Source: Stigmatella ashevillena | Lineage (GTDB): Bacteria; Myxococcota; Myxococcia; Myxococcales; Myxococcaceae | Direction: 5' to 3' | NCBI RefSeq assembly: GCF_028368975.1 | Contig: NZ_JAQNDM010000002.1 | Location: forward strand, 3,900,425 to 3,964,424 | Length of the DNA stretch: 64,000 nucleotides | Shown here: positions 16,824 to 24,893 of the stretch, in pieces | Layout of the letters: each line of letters opens with the position of its first letter | Numbering within the stretch: the stretch's first letter is position 1 | The notes under the pieces: model-generated | Seen by the model: only the letters and a program-made list of their open reading frames with translations | Databases searched by the model: none | Told to the model about the DNA's origin: nothing | Program-made: the position numbers and the translations under genes

Positions 16824-17540
16824 TCACCGCGTGGGAAGTTCTCCGGAATCAATCCCGCTCAACCCCAGACGCTGGACGGCCTCCACGAATGGCTTCGTCC
16901 CCACAAGCGTCGTCTCGAAGTCGGTCAGCCGGAACACGTCGAGTTGCTCCGGCAATGAAGCGGCATCCAACAGCATGCGCTCAGGGCGCCGGAGCCCCAA
17001 ACGGCCACACATCGCGCACCGGGCGGGTGCATCGGCCGGGAAACACTCCGGATGAAGGCGCCCGTGGGCCGCAATTTCCAACTCGAGCAGCTCAGGAGGG
17101 CTCTTCTGCCGGAAGCGCAACTGAGTTGGAAAAGCGCGCAGACCGCGAATGCCTTCCGCCTGGAGGCGCTCCAAGGCCTCGCGGCGAATGAGCGGCATCC
17201 AGGCACTTTGGAGGAAGAACTGACCGAAGGCTCCAGACGCAGTTCCTTCCAGGGGACCCAGCTCTGCCCCCGGCAACAATTGGGCGCCGACGGGCACCAG
17301 CGGACGAACCCGTTCACGCAAGCGGACAAACTCCTCCAACGGTTCTGGGCGTGCCTTCTCGAAGGCGGCCCGCTCTGGAAGAGACGTGAGGTCCACCCCA
17401 GGAAAGGCAGAAGCACTTCCAGCCCACGTCGCGCCACAGGCGGAGCAGTGCAGGCCGGGAAGCCCCCACCGATGCTTCGCTTGAAGACTCCCCGTCAAGG
17501 ACGGAGAGCGGCCTTCGCGAAGCCAATAGAATTGGGACAT
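16824..17540 (-). CDS. SitI6-type double-CXXCG immunity protein
   Basis: A 238-residue protein with two CXXCG knuckles: CSACG near residue 32 and CAMCG in the C-terminal third. This is the hallmark of the myxobacterial double-CXXCG paralogous family, which includes SitI6, the immunity partner of a SitA lipoprotein toxin delivered by outer-membrane exchange. The knuckles probably bind Zn. No toxin gene lies next to it, so it is an orphan immunity gene that may protect against toxins of related strains. ATG at 17540 is preceded by GGGAGATAGGTGAG. Confidence 0.8.
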   Translation of the reverse strand: MSQFYWLREGRSPSLTGSLQAKHRWGLPGLHCSACGATWAGSASAFPGVDLTSLPERAAFEKARPEPLEEFVRLRERVRPLVPVGAQLLPGAELGPLEGTASGAFGQFFLQSAWMPLIRREALERLQAEGIRGLRAFPTQLRFRQKSPPELLELEIAAHGRLHPECFPADAPARCAMCGRLGLRRPERMLLDAASLPEQLDVFRLTDFETTLVGTKPFVEAVQRLGLSGIDSGELPTR

Positions 17541-17625
17541 CTCACCTATCTCCCGCGACATTAGGGAACAACCTGCCCCTCTTTTTCCAAACAAACAATC
17601 AGATGAAATGCTTTGCCCGCTGACT

Positions 17626-18387
17626 TCAGGCGCTTGAGGGAACCACCCACTTCGCGCTGTGTGGAGTGGGCGCCTCGGGCGACTCCTCCGCCGTGTAGAA
17701 GTATGCGGCGACCGCTGCTCTTCCTCGGCCCTCGGGGCACGTGAGGGGATTGGGATGGCCGTGCCAGTGCGTCTCTCCGTGCGCCATCACCAGCAGACGA
17801 TCCAGTTGCGGAAGGATACGTGCCTCACAAGCCGTCACGTCCGCATTCCAGAGTTCGAGCTCCCCTCCCCAGGACGGCTCCCACCCAGGGTTGAGGTAGT
17901 AGAGAACCGAGAGCCGCCGGGTCAGCGCCCGGAAACGATCCCGGTTGAAGTCGGTGTGCAGTGCCAGGTGCCCGCCGCGCAACGTGAGGTGCAGCCCTGC
18001 GCCACGGAAATGCGCATCCGGGATCAGCCCCTGGATGCCGGTCAGCTTCTCGAGGAAATCGAGAAACAGCATTCCGCTGAACTCTGCCAGCAGGTGTCGC
18101 AGACTGCCGTGAACGCCTTCGAACGCCTGCCGCTGAAGCTGCCCCAAACGTGCGGCTTGCTCCGGGTGATCGCGTCGCTTCCACCCCTCGTGCGTCGCGT
18201 CCGGAAATACGGCCGCGAGAGCGCTGGCCAGCGGATCTCCGAGAAAGCCATCCACCACCACGTGTGGAAACGGCCGGGCGGCGGCGTACACCGAGCGATG
18301 CGCCAGGGCCACCTCTCGAAGCGCCGCACGCTGGAGGAAGAAGCTGGGCCCTGCCAGGACATTGCCTTCCACCTTCGCGACGCTCAT
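17626..18387 (-). CDS. 2OG-Fe(II) oxygenase (Tpa1/prolyl-hydroxylase-like)
   Basis: A 253-residue double-stranded beta-helix oxygenase. The Fe(II) facial triad is HTD in LALHTDFNRD and the histidine of THWHGHPNPL. An arginine in EGRGRAAVAAYFYT could hold 2-oxoglutarate. The N-terminal FPHVVVDGFL is the usual entry strand of prolyl-4-hydroxylase-like proteins including Tpa1/Ofd1 and many protein hydroxylases. The substrate is unknown. A GGAAGGGCAAG site precedes the ATG. It is divergent from the GH31 gene across about 277 bases that hold no gene I can support and probably both promoters. Confidence 0.85.
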   Translation of the reverse strand: MSVAKVEGNVLAGPSFFLQRAALREVALAHRSVYAAARPFPHVVVDGFLGDPLASALAAVFPDATHEGWKRRDHPEQAARLGQLQRQAFEGVHGSLRHLLAEFSGMLFLDFLEKLTGIQGLIPDAHFRGAGLHLTLRGGHLALHTDFNRDRFRALTRRLSVLYYLNPGWEPSWGGELELWNADVTACEARILPQLDRLLVMAHGETHWHGHPNPLTCPEGRGRAAVAAYFYTAEESPEAPTPHSAKWVVPSSA

Positions 18388-18664
18388 CTCTTGCCCTTCC
18401 CGAAGTCATGCACTGCAACCACCGCACCGCCTTTCATGACACACCCCTTTGAACCCGTTGCCCTCATCCGTTCTTAACGGCTTTAACAGTTTTTCTTTGC
18501 AAGCTTGATTTCCGGGTGCCATGATTCTGGCATCCCATGGCTCAGAGGGTTCTACCTCTGACAACTCGTCCGCGGCTCGTTCCCGCTCCCATGCCGGGCT
18601 CCGCGGATCAACCTTCGCGCGCTGCCATGGCGCGCATCCCCATCCCCCTCTGGGAGGTTGTTCC

Positions 18665-21124
18665 ATGTCCGCATCCCACCGCCGCCGCGCGACGTTGCTC
18701 GCGGCCACGTTCCTCTCCACCGTGGCGGGGGTCTGCGTACCCGCCCTGCCTGCCCACGCGGCCCTCGGGGCCCTGACCAGCGTCTCCCTCTCGGGAGACA
18801 CCCTGAACCTCACCGTCGGCGCAGACACGCTCCTGGTCCAAGTACTGCGGCCAGACGTCGTCAAGGTGGACTACCGCCCCGGCGGCATCGCCGACCCCGC
18901 CACCGCCGTCATCGATCCCGCCAAGACCTGGGGGCAGGGCCACATCACCTCCGTCGACACGGCGTCCAATCCCATCGTGGTCACCACGGCGCAGCTGACG
19001 CTGAAGATCAGCCGGAACCCCACCCGCCTCTCCGTCTTCGATTCCACGGGGACGCTGGTGCTGAGCGAACAGGCGACCGAAGGCGTGTACGCGGATGGGG
19101 TGAAGTTCAACCACGCGTCCGGGCAGGCGTTCTATGGCATCACCGGCAACCCACTGCCATGGACCGAGCGAGATCCCAAACAGAACCTCGCCGAGGGCAT
19201 GCAACGCAACGACGGGGGCCGGGTCAACGCCAACATGCAAGGCGATGGGGGGGCCCCTCTGGCCTTCACCACCCGTTACGGGCTGCTGGTGGACTCCATC
19301 GATGGGGACTTCGCCATCACCGACACCACCCTGGAGTTCAGCGGCGTGTCGACTCGCAACGTCGCGTACTACGTCCTGATCGGCCCGCCCAAGCGGGTGA
19401 TGGCGAGCGTCGCCGAGATCTCCGGCAGGCCCGCCCTATCTCCCAAGTGGGCCCTGGGGTTCAACAACAGCGAGTGGGGCACCACGCAGACGGAGGTCTT
19501 CTCGCTCGTCCAGGGCTACCGGGACCGGAAGATCCCCCTGGACGCCTTCACCCTGGACTTCGACTTCAAGGCCTGGGGCGAGGACGACTACGGCGAGTTC
19601 CGGTGGAACTCGACCTCCGCCAGCGGCAACGTGCACCCGAACAAGTTCCCCAGCGGCTCGGCCGGAACGTTCGCCCGGGACATGGCGGCCCGGGGCGTCA
19701 TGTTGATGGGCATCATGAAGCCTCGGGTGGTCGTCGGAAAGGCAGGCGGCGGCACCACCGTGCAGGGACAGTGGGCACGCTCCAACAACTGCTTCTACCC
19801 GGGCCGCGCCGATTACAACGAGTACTTCTCCGGCCGCCCGGCCAACGACGTCGACTTCTCCAAGCAGACGTGCCGTGACTGGTTCTGGCAACACTCCCGG
19901 CAAATGTTCGACTCGGGCATCGCGGGCTGGTGGAACGACGAGGCCGACGAGGCAAACGGGACGCTGTTCGACAGCCTCCAACACTTCAACATGCAGCGGG
20001 CACTCTACGACGGGCAGCGGGCTGTCTCGGACCAGCGGGTGTTCTCGCTCAACCGCAACTTCTACCTGGGCGCCCAGCGCTACGGCTACGGCATGTGGTC
20101 CGGCGACATCGACTCCGGGTTCGCCTCGATGGCGGAGCAGCGCACCCGCATGCTCACCAGCGTCAACCTCGGCGAGACCAAGTGGGGCATGGACATCGGT
20201 GGCTTCAACGGGGATCCGTCCCCGGAGAACTACGCCCGCTGGATGCAATTCGGCGCGTTCGTGCCCATCTACCGTGTCCACGGAACGCAGAACAAGCAGC
20301 GCCAGCCGTGGGGTTATGGAACCACCGCGGAGGGCGCGGCCAAACGCGCCGTCGAGCTGCGCAGCCGGTTGATGCCCTACCTGTATGCCCATGAACGAAT
20401 GAACTACGAGACGGGCATCGGCCTGGTGCGGCCCCTGTTCTACGACTACCCGGCCGATCCGAACGCCGCGAACCTCACCAGCGAGTGGATGTTCGGCGAG
20501 TGGCTGCTCGTGGCCCCCGTCGTCGAGCAGGGAGCGGTCAGCAAGCAGGTGTATCTGCCCGCGGGCACCTGGACCGACTACGCCCGAGGCACCGTCTACA
20601 CGGGCCCCCAGACGCTCAACTATCCGGTCAACGCGTCCACCTGGGAGGACATCCCACTGTTCGTCAAGGCAGGCGCGATCCTCCCGACCCAGGAAGTGTT
20701 GCAGTACGTGAGCGAGAAGCCCGTGAAACAGATCGACCTCGACGTGTTCCCCTCCACGGAACCGAGCGCGTTCACCCTCTACGACGACGACGGATTGACC
20801 CGGGCCTACGAGAACGGTGGCTTCTTCAAGCAACTGATCACCGCACACCGCACGAGCACTTCGGTCACCGTGACGGCCGAGCCAAAGGCGGGCGGCTTCA
20901 CCCCGGCGCTCACCCACCTCATCGTGAAGGTCAACGCCACACAGGGCTCGACGGCGCGGATCGATGGGACCCTCCCAGTCCGGTACGGGGACCTCGCGGC
21001 GCTCAAGGCCGCCAGCGGTGAGGGATGGACCACCGGCTCCGACCTGTACGGCCCCTACACTGCGGTGCGCATCGCGGCCGGGGTGGCACGGACCGTCGTG
21101 GTCGACGGCACGCCGAGGCCCTGA
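18665..21124 (+). CDS. secreted glycoside hydrolase family 31
   Basis: An 819-residue enzyme with a Sec signal peptide of about 34 residues (RRRATLLAATFLSTVAG...AHAA). The N-terminal beta-sandwich is followed by the GH31 barrel. WWNDEADE near residue 425 supplies the nucleophile aspartate, WSGDIDSG at 481 the likely acid/base, and GMDIGGFNGD a conserved substrate loop. After the barrel come the proximal beta domain and a DUF5110-like distal domain (FTLYDDDGLTRAYENG). GH31 includes alpha-glucosidases and alpha-xylosidases that release sugars from non-reducing ends. Exact specificity cannot be read. It could feed the glucan locus at 46.7-62.2 kb, although it is 25 kb away. Confidence 0.92.
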   Translation: MSASHRRRATLLAATFLSTVAGVCVPALPAHAALGALTSVSLSGDTLNLTVGADTLLVQVLRPDVVKVDYRPGGIADPATAVIDPAKTWGQGHITSVDTASNPIVVTTAQLTLKISRNPTRLSVFDSTGTLVLSEQATEGVYADGVKFNHASGQAFYGITGNPLPWTERDPKQNLAEGMQRNDGGRVNANMQGDGGAPLAFTTRYGLLVDSIDGDFAITDTTLEFSGVSTRNVAYYVLIGPPKRVMASVAEISGRPALSPKWALGFNNSEWGTTQTEVFSLVQGYRDRKIPLDAFTLDFDFKAWGEDDYGEFRWNSTSASGNVHPNKFPSGSAGTFARDMAARGVMLMGIMKPRVVVGKAGGGTTVQGQWARSNNCFYPGRADYNEYFSGRPANDVDFSKQTCRDWFWQHSRQMFDSGIAGWWNDEADEANGTLFDSLQHFNMQRALYDGQRAVSDQRVFSLNRNFYLGAQRYGYGMWSGDIDSGFASMAEQRTRMLTSVNLGETKWGMDIGGFNGDPSPENYARWMQFGAFVPIYRVHGTQNKQRQPWGYGTTAEGAAKRAVELRSRLMPYLYAHERMNYETGIGLVRPLFYDYPADPNAANLTSEWMFGEWLLVAPVVEQGAVSKQVYLPAGTWTDYARGTVYTGPQTLNYPVNASTWEDIPLFVKAGAILPTQEVLQYVSEKPVKQIDLDVFPSTEPSAFTLYDDDGLTRAYENGGFFKQLITAHRTSTSVTVTAEPKAGGFTPALTHLIVKVNATQGSTARIDGTLPVRYGDLAALKAASGEGWTTGSDLYGPYTAVRIAAGVARTVVVDGTPRP

Positions 21125-21298
21125 TCCACGACGGGCTGGGCCGATGAGCCCTGGCCGCTCGCGCCCACGAGAGGCTCAAGGGTTGACGGCCGCACATCCC
21201 TCGTCCACCGGCCACCGGAAAATCCCCCGGCGCGGTCCAGATGAGGTGGAGTGGCGCAAGAGCGCCCCGGGGGGTCGCGACGTCACGGAGGAAATCAC

Positions 21299-22270
21299 AT
21301 GGACGAGGCCAAGATCCTTCGCAAGGAATTTGCCCTGCGAGAGTTGGTGGAGCGCTTGCCGGTGGTCGAGGACATCGACCACTGGCGCCGACTCACCCCG
21401 GGGGCGCCTATCACGGAGCACCCCTGGAAGACACTTGGAGACACGGCGTCCGGAAGCCCGCCGGAGGCCGCGCGCGAGCTGGGCGCACAGTTGCGGCACG
21501 AGGGGTACTTCCAGACGGAGCCCATCGTGCCCGAGGCGCTGCTCCACCAGATGAAGGCCTGCATCGAATCGGTGCGGGCGGCTGGGTTCCCGCCCATGTT
21601 CGCCCTCGTCTACGACGTTTTCTACCAAGCCCTCGCCTATGCCCGGCCCGTGCTGGAGGCAATGCTGGGCGCGGACTTCCAACTCGTGCCCAACTTCTGG
21701 GTCTACTACGTCGAGACGAAGGACGACGGAAAGGGTTTCGAGCCTCATCGAGACGCGGAGTACCCAGACACGATTGGCGCGGATGGCATGCCCACGGTCC
21801 TGACGGTCTGGGTGGCCCTGACGGATGCCACGCCCCTCAACTCCTGCATCTACGTCGTCCCCATTCACCGGGATCCGCAATACCCCGAGGCGATCTCCAA
21901 GCTGCGCACGGGCGGCAGCCGCATCGCCCTGGAGGACATCCGGGCACTGCCCACCCAAGCGGGCACGGTGTCCTGCTGGAACCAATACATCTATCATTGG
22001 GGGAGCCGCAGCAGTCAGCGCGCCCCGACGCCGCGCATCAGCTATGCTCTCTATTGCCAGAGAGGCGATAGGGCCGCCGTGGATGACGTGCAGTTGGATC
22101 CCCGGGGCCGCATCGAATTCGGTACCCGGGTGGCACTCATCTGCCGGAGCCTGTACCGCTACTCCCACTTGAGCCTCCAGGAGACCGAGGACGCCGCGCC
22201 CCTGTTGGCGTTCATGGCCCGGCACGGTGTGTCCCGGCCGGTGCGCCCTGGACAAGCCCCCTCCTCGTAG
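21299..22270 (+). CDS. phytanoyl-CoA dioxygenase (PhyH) family protein
   Basis: A 323-residue non-heme iron 2OG oxygenase of the PhyH family, which includes enzymes that hydroxylate fatty acyl groups, small natural products and halogenation substrates. The iron ligands are HRD in FEPHRDAEY and the histidine of YIYHWGSRSS. The PLNSCIYVVPIHRDPQ segment is the typical strand between them. ATG at 21299 has ACGGAGGAAATCAC directly upstream. Its last 135 bases before the final few codons (22124-22258) recur as a direct repeat at 26531-26665, at the far side of the toxin genes. The gene itself appears intact. Confidence 0.88.
   Translation: MDEAKILRKEFALRELVERLPVVEDIDHWRRLTPGAPITEHPWKTLGDTASGSPPEAARELGAQLRHEGYFQTEPIVPEALLHQMKACIESVRAAGFPPMFALVYDVFYQALAYARPVLEAMLGADFQLVPNFWVYYVETKDDGKGFEPHRDAEYPDTIGADGMPTVLTVWVALTDATPLNSCIYVVPIHRDPQYPEAISKLRTGGSRIALEDIRALPTQAGTVSCWNQYIYHWGSRSSQRAPTPRISYALYCQRGDRAAVDDVQLDPRGRIEFGTRVALICRSLYRYSHLSLQETEDAAPLLAFMARHGVSRPVRPGQAPSS
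22124..22258 (+). repeat. 135-bp direct repeat, left copy (3' end of the PhyH gene)
   Basis: This stretch inside the PhyH gene matches 26531-26665 with no gaps and three mismatches. The right copy is out of context and truncated four codons before the stop. The repeat brackets the SUKH, GIY-YIG-like, Imm11 and SitA-type genes, which points to insertion or duplication by recombination at this place. Confidence 0.95.
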
Positions 22271-22324
22271 CGCCCACCCGCAGGGGCTTCTTGCGGATAT
22301 CCGAGCCGAAATTGAAAAGGAACC

Positions 22325-22801
22325 TCACGACCTAGAAATTCTGGGGGATAGGTCGTCAGCCAGAAGCGACGATACGAAGGCACCAAAGTCGTCAGCAAGG
22401 AGGTAGAAACGTTTCGCGTCGGCCTCCGCATAGGCGTCCCAGAAGAAGACCCCCCCTAGGTCATCACCTGCAGTCGCTAAACAGATCTTGTCTGCGCCCT
22501 CTGTCGTCGCAATCGGAAGGAGCCAAGCAGGAATGCGTCCCTCAAACACGCGAAGGTTCCAGCCCAGGTTGCACGATTCAATGGGGTCGTTGAGACCCAA
22601 GAACAGGTGGATGCGCCCAAGCGAATTCTCAGGAAGTCCCTCAATCATGAAGAGGTCACGCTCTGGCCGCCCACCGTTCGTCGCCAGCAGAAACTCTCGG
22701 TACCTCCCTGGAAGACCGAGGCCATGCTGCAACTCGAAGGATCGAATCGAGTCCTCACTCAGGAGAGGCCCTCCCTCAACCGTCTGCACGAGATGCCTCA
22801 C
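22325..22801 (-). CDS. SUKH (SMI1/KNR4) family immunity protein
   Basis: A 158-residue single-domain SMI1/KNR4 protein. GLPGRYREFLLATNGG is the family's signature helix and turn, and the middle and end (LLPIATTEGADKICLATAGDDLGGVFFWD, FGAFVSSLL) follow SUKH-1 order. SUKH proteins neutralise diverse nuclease toxins, WHH-type among them. The start is GTG, and GTGA overlaps the TGA stop of the upstream WHH-nuclease fragment by four bases, the classic toxin-immunity arrangement. The frame is intact although the toxin is not, so it may persist as a protective orphan. Confidence 0.85.
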   Translation of the reverse strand: MRHLVQTVEGGPLLSEDSIRSFELQHGLGLPGRYREFLLATNGGRPERDLFMIEGLPENSLGRIHLFLGLNDPIESCNLGWNLRVFEGRIPAWLLPIATTEGADKICLATAGDDLGGVFFWDAYAEADAKRFYLLADDFGAFVSSLLADDLSPRISRS

Positions 22802-22929
22802 TGTTGGCCTCCCGAGAAGCCGCCGGTGTGCCCCGTCCGAGCATGAACGTCAGTGGGAACAAGCTGCATGGTGGTCCGGTCCTGGTGGTGATGCCACATC
22901 ATTCCTTTAGGCATAACGAGGGGCTCCAC
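22798..22929 (-). pseudogene. C-terminal remnant of a WHH-family nuclease toxin
   Basis: The frame ending at 22798 encodes PKGMMWHHHQDRTTMQLVP followed by TDVH and GHTGGF, the zinc-finger-like core of the WHH nucleases (HNH/endonuclease VII superfamily). Toxins of this kind end in exactly this motif. Going upstream, an in-frame TGA (22930-22932) interrupts, and a second stop follows at 23023. Beyond 23035 a MITE-like element begins. Only the last 43 codons of a toxin remain recognisable, so the gene is broken. It overlaps the start of the SUKH gene, its presumed antidote. Confidence 0.7.
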
Positions 22930-22944
22930 TCATGGAGCCACCAG
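22918..22944. repeat. 27-bp hairpin repeat, copy 1
   Basis: The 27 bases here match 29367-29393 at 26 positions. Both contain the inverted repeat GGCTCCA/TGGAGCC with a four-base loop, and both lie at the edge of broken genes. It may be the end of an unidentified insertion element. Confidence 0.6.
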
Positions 22945-23034
22945 TTGATTGTACTGCTTCGGCTTGCTCTGTTGCGGCTCCGTCGTCGCGCAGGCACAGA
23001 AGTGCGTTACAGGTCCGGAAACTCATTCCACGTC

Positions 23035-23181
23035 CTAGTGGACTGTCCGCGAAGTAATTCGACATAGTCGGGGAGCACTCACTGATGCCTCGTCAAATCG
23101 GTCTCCGAGCAGTTCTCCCTCAACGACGGGAGTCAGTCCTCCAGCGACTATGTCCAAAAAACTTCACGGACACTCCACTAG
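23035..23181. mobile_element. MITE-like element A, CTAG-ended, about 147 bp
   Basis: The left arm begins CTAGTGGACTGTCCGCGAAG and runs to a CGACATAGTCG; the right arm (23145-23181) is its imperfect inverted complement and ends CTAG. The interior has no gene. Element B at 24196-24318 has the same ends. CTAG ends and TA-centred targets are typical of IS630/Tc1-type elements, so these are probably non-autonomous IS630 derivatives. The last CTAG supplies the TAG stop of the 23178-24125 gene. Confidence 0.75.
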
Positions 23182-24125
23182 TCTTCTACCTTGACGAGAT
23201 TCACCGTGTCTCCCTCTACAAGAATCAGGTCGGGGTTGGTGAATCTAGTGGCGGTTCCGGCATATCCTCCTCGGATAAGCGCACTCTCCGTTTGAAACGT
23301 TATATCCTCATCAACGAAGTACCCGTATCTGTCGAACCCTTGGTTGTAAAGACCGTCAACGCCATACGGGTAGTTCGTATACTTGAGGGTGTTGTACTTT
23401 GTATTAAGAATCTTCACGAACGCTTTTTCGGCATCAGCCACAATCCTCATTTTGTCAGGGCTGGACAACTCGAATAACTCCTTCATGACCTCCGATTTCT
23501 CAGCTGGGTCAACTGAATTTATGCGTGTTTGATGCACATCAAACAAAAAGATGAACAGCTCATCTGTGAGCCGGGCCGCATCACGCAACTGACTCTCATT
23601 GGAGAGTATCTTTGCTCTCTTCTCATGCCCTTTCGCAAAGAGCCTGCTAAAGCTGTCTCCTTGCTTTGATATTCCGACATAGAGCAGCCGGAATGTCATC
23701 AAATCGCGGTACTCCTTGAGGTTTGGCACTCGGACGGTGCCGCGCGAGTGTTCCCATAAGAGTTTCTCGACAGTGAACCATCTGAGAACTTTCTCACGCT
23801 TATTATCAGTAATACTCCACAGCCTGAAGAACTGCTTCCCGAGTTCCCACTCGGCCTCGCCGTCCCATGCGTGCATAAACCTATCTGTATCAAGAGAGAG
23901 GTTATCTATGCGTCGATGCCGACTCGCCAATGAGAATGTGAGAAAATTGGTCGATGGGTCTACGCCATAACCATCAAAGAAAATCTCCTCCCGCTGGGCA
24001 ATCATGTAGAGATTGCTTCTTTTTACAAACCCTCTAATTTCTGCGTCATCCCATAGCCAGTCTGCTAACTGGTTGGAAATGGGGTGGTACGCCAAAGCAA
24101 GACCGTTGAGAAGAATTTTTTCCAT
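23178..24125 (-). CDS. unidentified protein with a GIY-YIG-like pattern
   Basis: A 315-residue protein, visibly poorer in GC and with more Lys, Asn and Tyr codons than its neighbours, so probably acquired. I cannot name the family with certainty. Residues 147-170 read LLYVGIS...SRLFAKGHEKR, and E233 and N245 occur in AEKAFVKILNTKYN. That order (YIG-like strand, Arg, Glu, Asn) is what a GIY-YIG nuclease shows, although the first GIY strand is not clear. The N-terminal 130 residues are unassigned. The gene lies between the two CTAG elements and ends in the TIR of element A. Defence or toxin-related nuclease is a plausible guess only. Confidence 0.6.
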   Translation of the reverse strand: MEKILLNGLALAYHPISNQLADWLWDDAEIRGFVKRSNLYMIAQREEIFFDGYGVDPSTNFLTFSLASRHRRIDNLSLDTDRFMHAWDGEAEWELGKQFFRLWSITDNKREKVLRWFTVEKLLWEHSRGTVRVPNLKEYRDLMTFRLLYVGISKQGDSFSRLFAKGHEKRAKILSNESQLRDAARLTDELFIFLFDVHQTRINSVDPAEKSEVMKELFELSSPDKMRIVADAEKAFVKILNTKYNTLKYTNYPYGVDGLYNQGFDRYGYFVDEDITFQTESALIRGGYAGTATRFTNPDLILVEGDTVNLVKVED

Positions 24126-24166
24126 GTGCTTACCGGTAGTGCGTGAGTAGGCCTAAGCAGGCACCG

Positions 24167-24194
24167 AGTATAAGTATAAATCGTGGCCCTTCAA
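24167..24194 (-). promoter_or_regulatory. sigma70-like promoter for the 23178-24125 gene
   Basis: On the minus strand TTGAAG (24194-24189) and TATACT (24172-24167) are separated by 16 bases, about 42 bases upstream of the ATG at 24125. The region is AT-rich compared with the rest of the window. The -35 box abuts the end of element B (24196). Confidence 0.5.
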
Positions 24195-24195
24195 G

Positions 24196-24318
24196 CTAGT
24201 GGAGTGTCTTATAAATTCTTCGACATAGTCTTAGACCACTTGATGCCGTCTCGCCGAGTGCCCCCCTGACGTCAGCCCTCAGCGACTATGTCGAATTACT
24301 TCGCGGACAGTCTACTAG
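24196..24318. mobile_element. MITE-like element B, CTAG-ended, about 123 bp
   Basis: Its outer right arm, read inward, is CTAGTAGACTGTCCGCGAAG and continues AATTCGACATAGTCG, nearly identical to the left arm of element A. The left arm (from 24196) is a diverged inverted copy. The terminal CTAG at 24315-24318 provides the TAG stop codon of the Imm11 gene. The interior is short and non-coding. Confidence 0.75.
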
Positions 24319-24878
24319 ACCTCCTCGAACCGCGCGCCCGTAACGCCCATGTCCTCTATGGCGTTCTTGATCTCCTCCGAGACGATCAAGGCAACCTCCC
24401 ACCCTTCGGGACGAAATACCTTGGCGCTCCCCACCTTCCTCTTATCGATGCGCAGGCGGTCCACGCCCATGTATTGCCCGACCTTGTCGGGCACTCCATG
24501 CTCTGGTGTCCAGAAACTCACCTCGGACGCCTCATCGTCGATGCAGCGGATGAGGCGCGTTGCTACGAGCACGAGGTACTGATCCGGTTGGCCCTCGATA
24601 TCTGCGGGGATGAGCTGCACGTCGCTGGGGGCACGCTCCACCAACATGGACGCAACCTTGACGTGGACGACGGGGACGCTCAGTAAAGCCCAGCAAAAGT
24701 CCAGCGGCCTGCCTGCAATCTTGATGGGGATTTTCAACCGTCCTTCGACGTGGACGCGCGTCCCCCTTACGAAGTCCCAGTCGCGCACTTTGCGGCCATG
24801 GCTGTCGATGGGCGTAGCCAAGTACCAGCGCTGGGGAACATAGAGGTCGTCGGCTAGCTGGAAGAAGCGCAGGGACAT
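24315..24878 (-). CDS. Imm11 (MXAN_0049-like) immunity protein
   Basis: A 187-residue protein of the Imm11/DUF1629 family, known from myxobacteria. RFFQLADDLYVPQRWYL, GRLKIPIKIAGRPLDF, DIEGQPDQYLVLVATRLIRCIDD and KVFRPEGWEVALIVSE are all typical of that group. It starts 15 bases after the stop of the SitA-type toxin and on the same strand, so it is the cognate immunity gene. Its end (GARFEEV) agrees with the usual family terminus, meaning the CTAG element abuts the natural stop rather than truncating the gene. Confidence 0.88.
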   Translation of the reverse strand: MSLRFFQLADDLYVPQRWYLATPIDSHGRKVRDWDFVRGTRVHVEGRLKIPIKIAGRPLDFCWALLSVPVVHVKVASMLVERAPSDVQLIPADIEGQPDQYLVLVATRLIRCIDDEASEVSFWTPEHGVPDKVGQYMGVDRLRIDKRKVGSAKVFRPEGWEVALIVSEEIKNAIEDMGVTGARFEEV

Positions 24879-24893
24879 AGGGAAGTTCTAGCG

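Noticed and set aside
22804-23067. 87-codon plus-strand frame opposite the WHH remnant
   Set aside because: The opposite strand carries the WHH motif in frame with the SUKH overlap, which is far stronger evidence.
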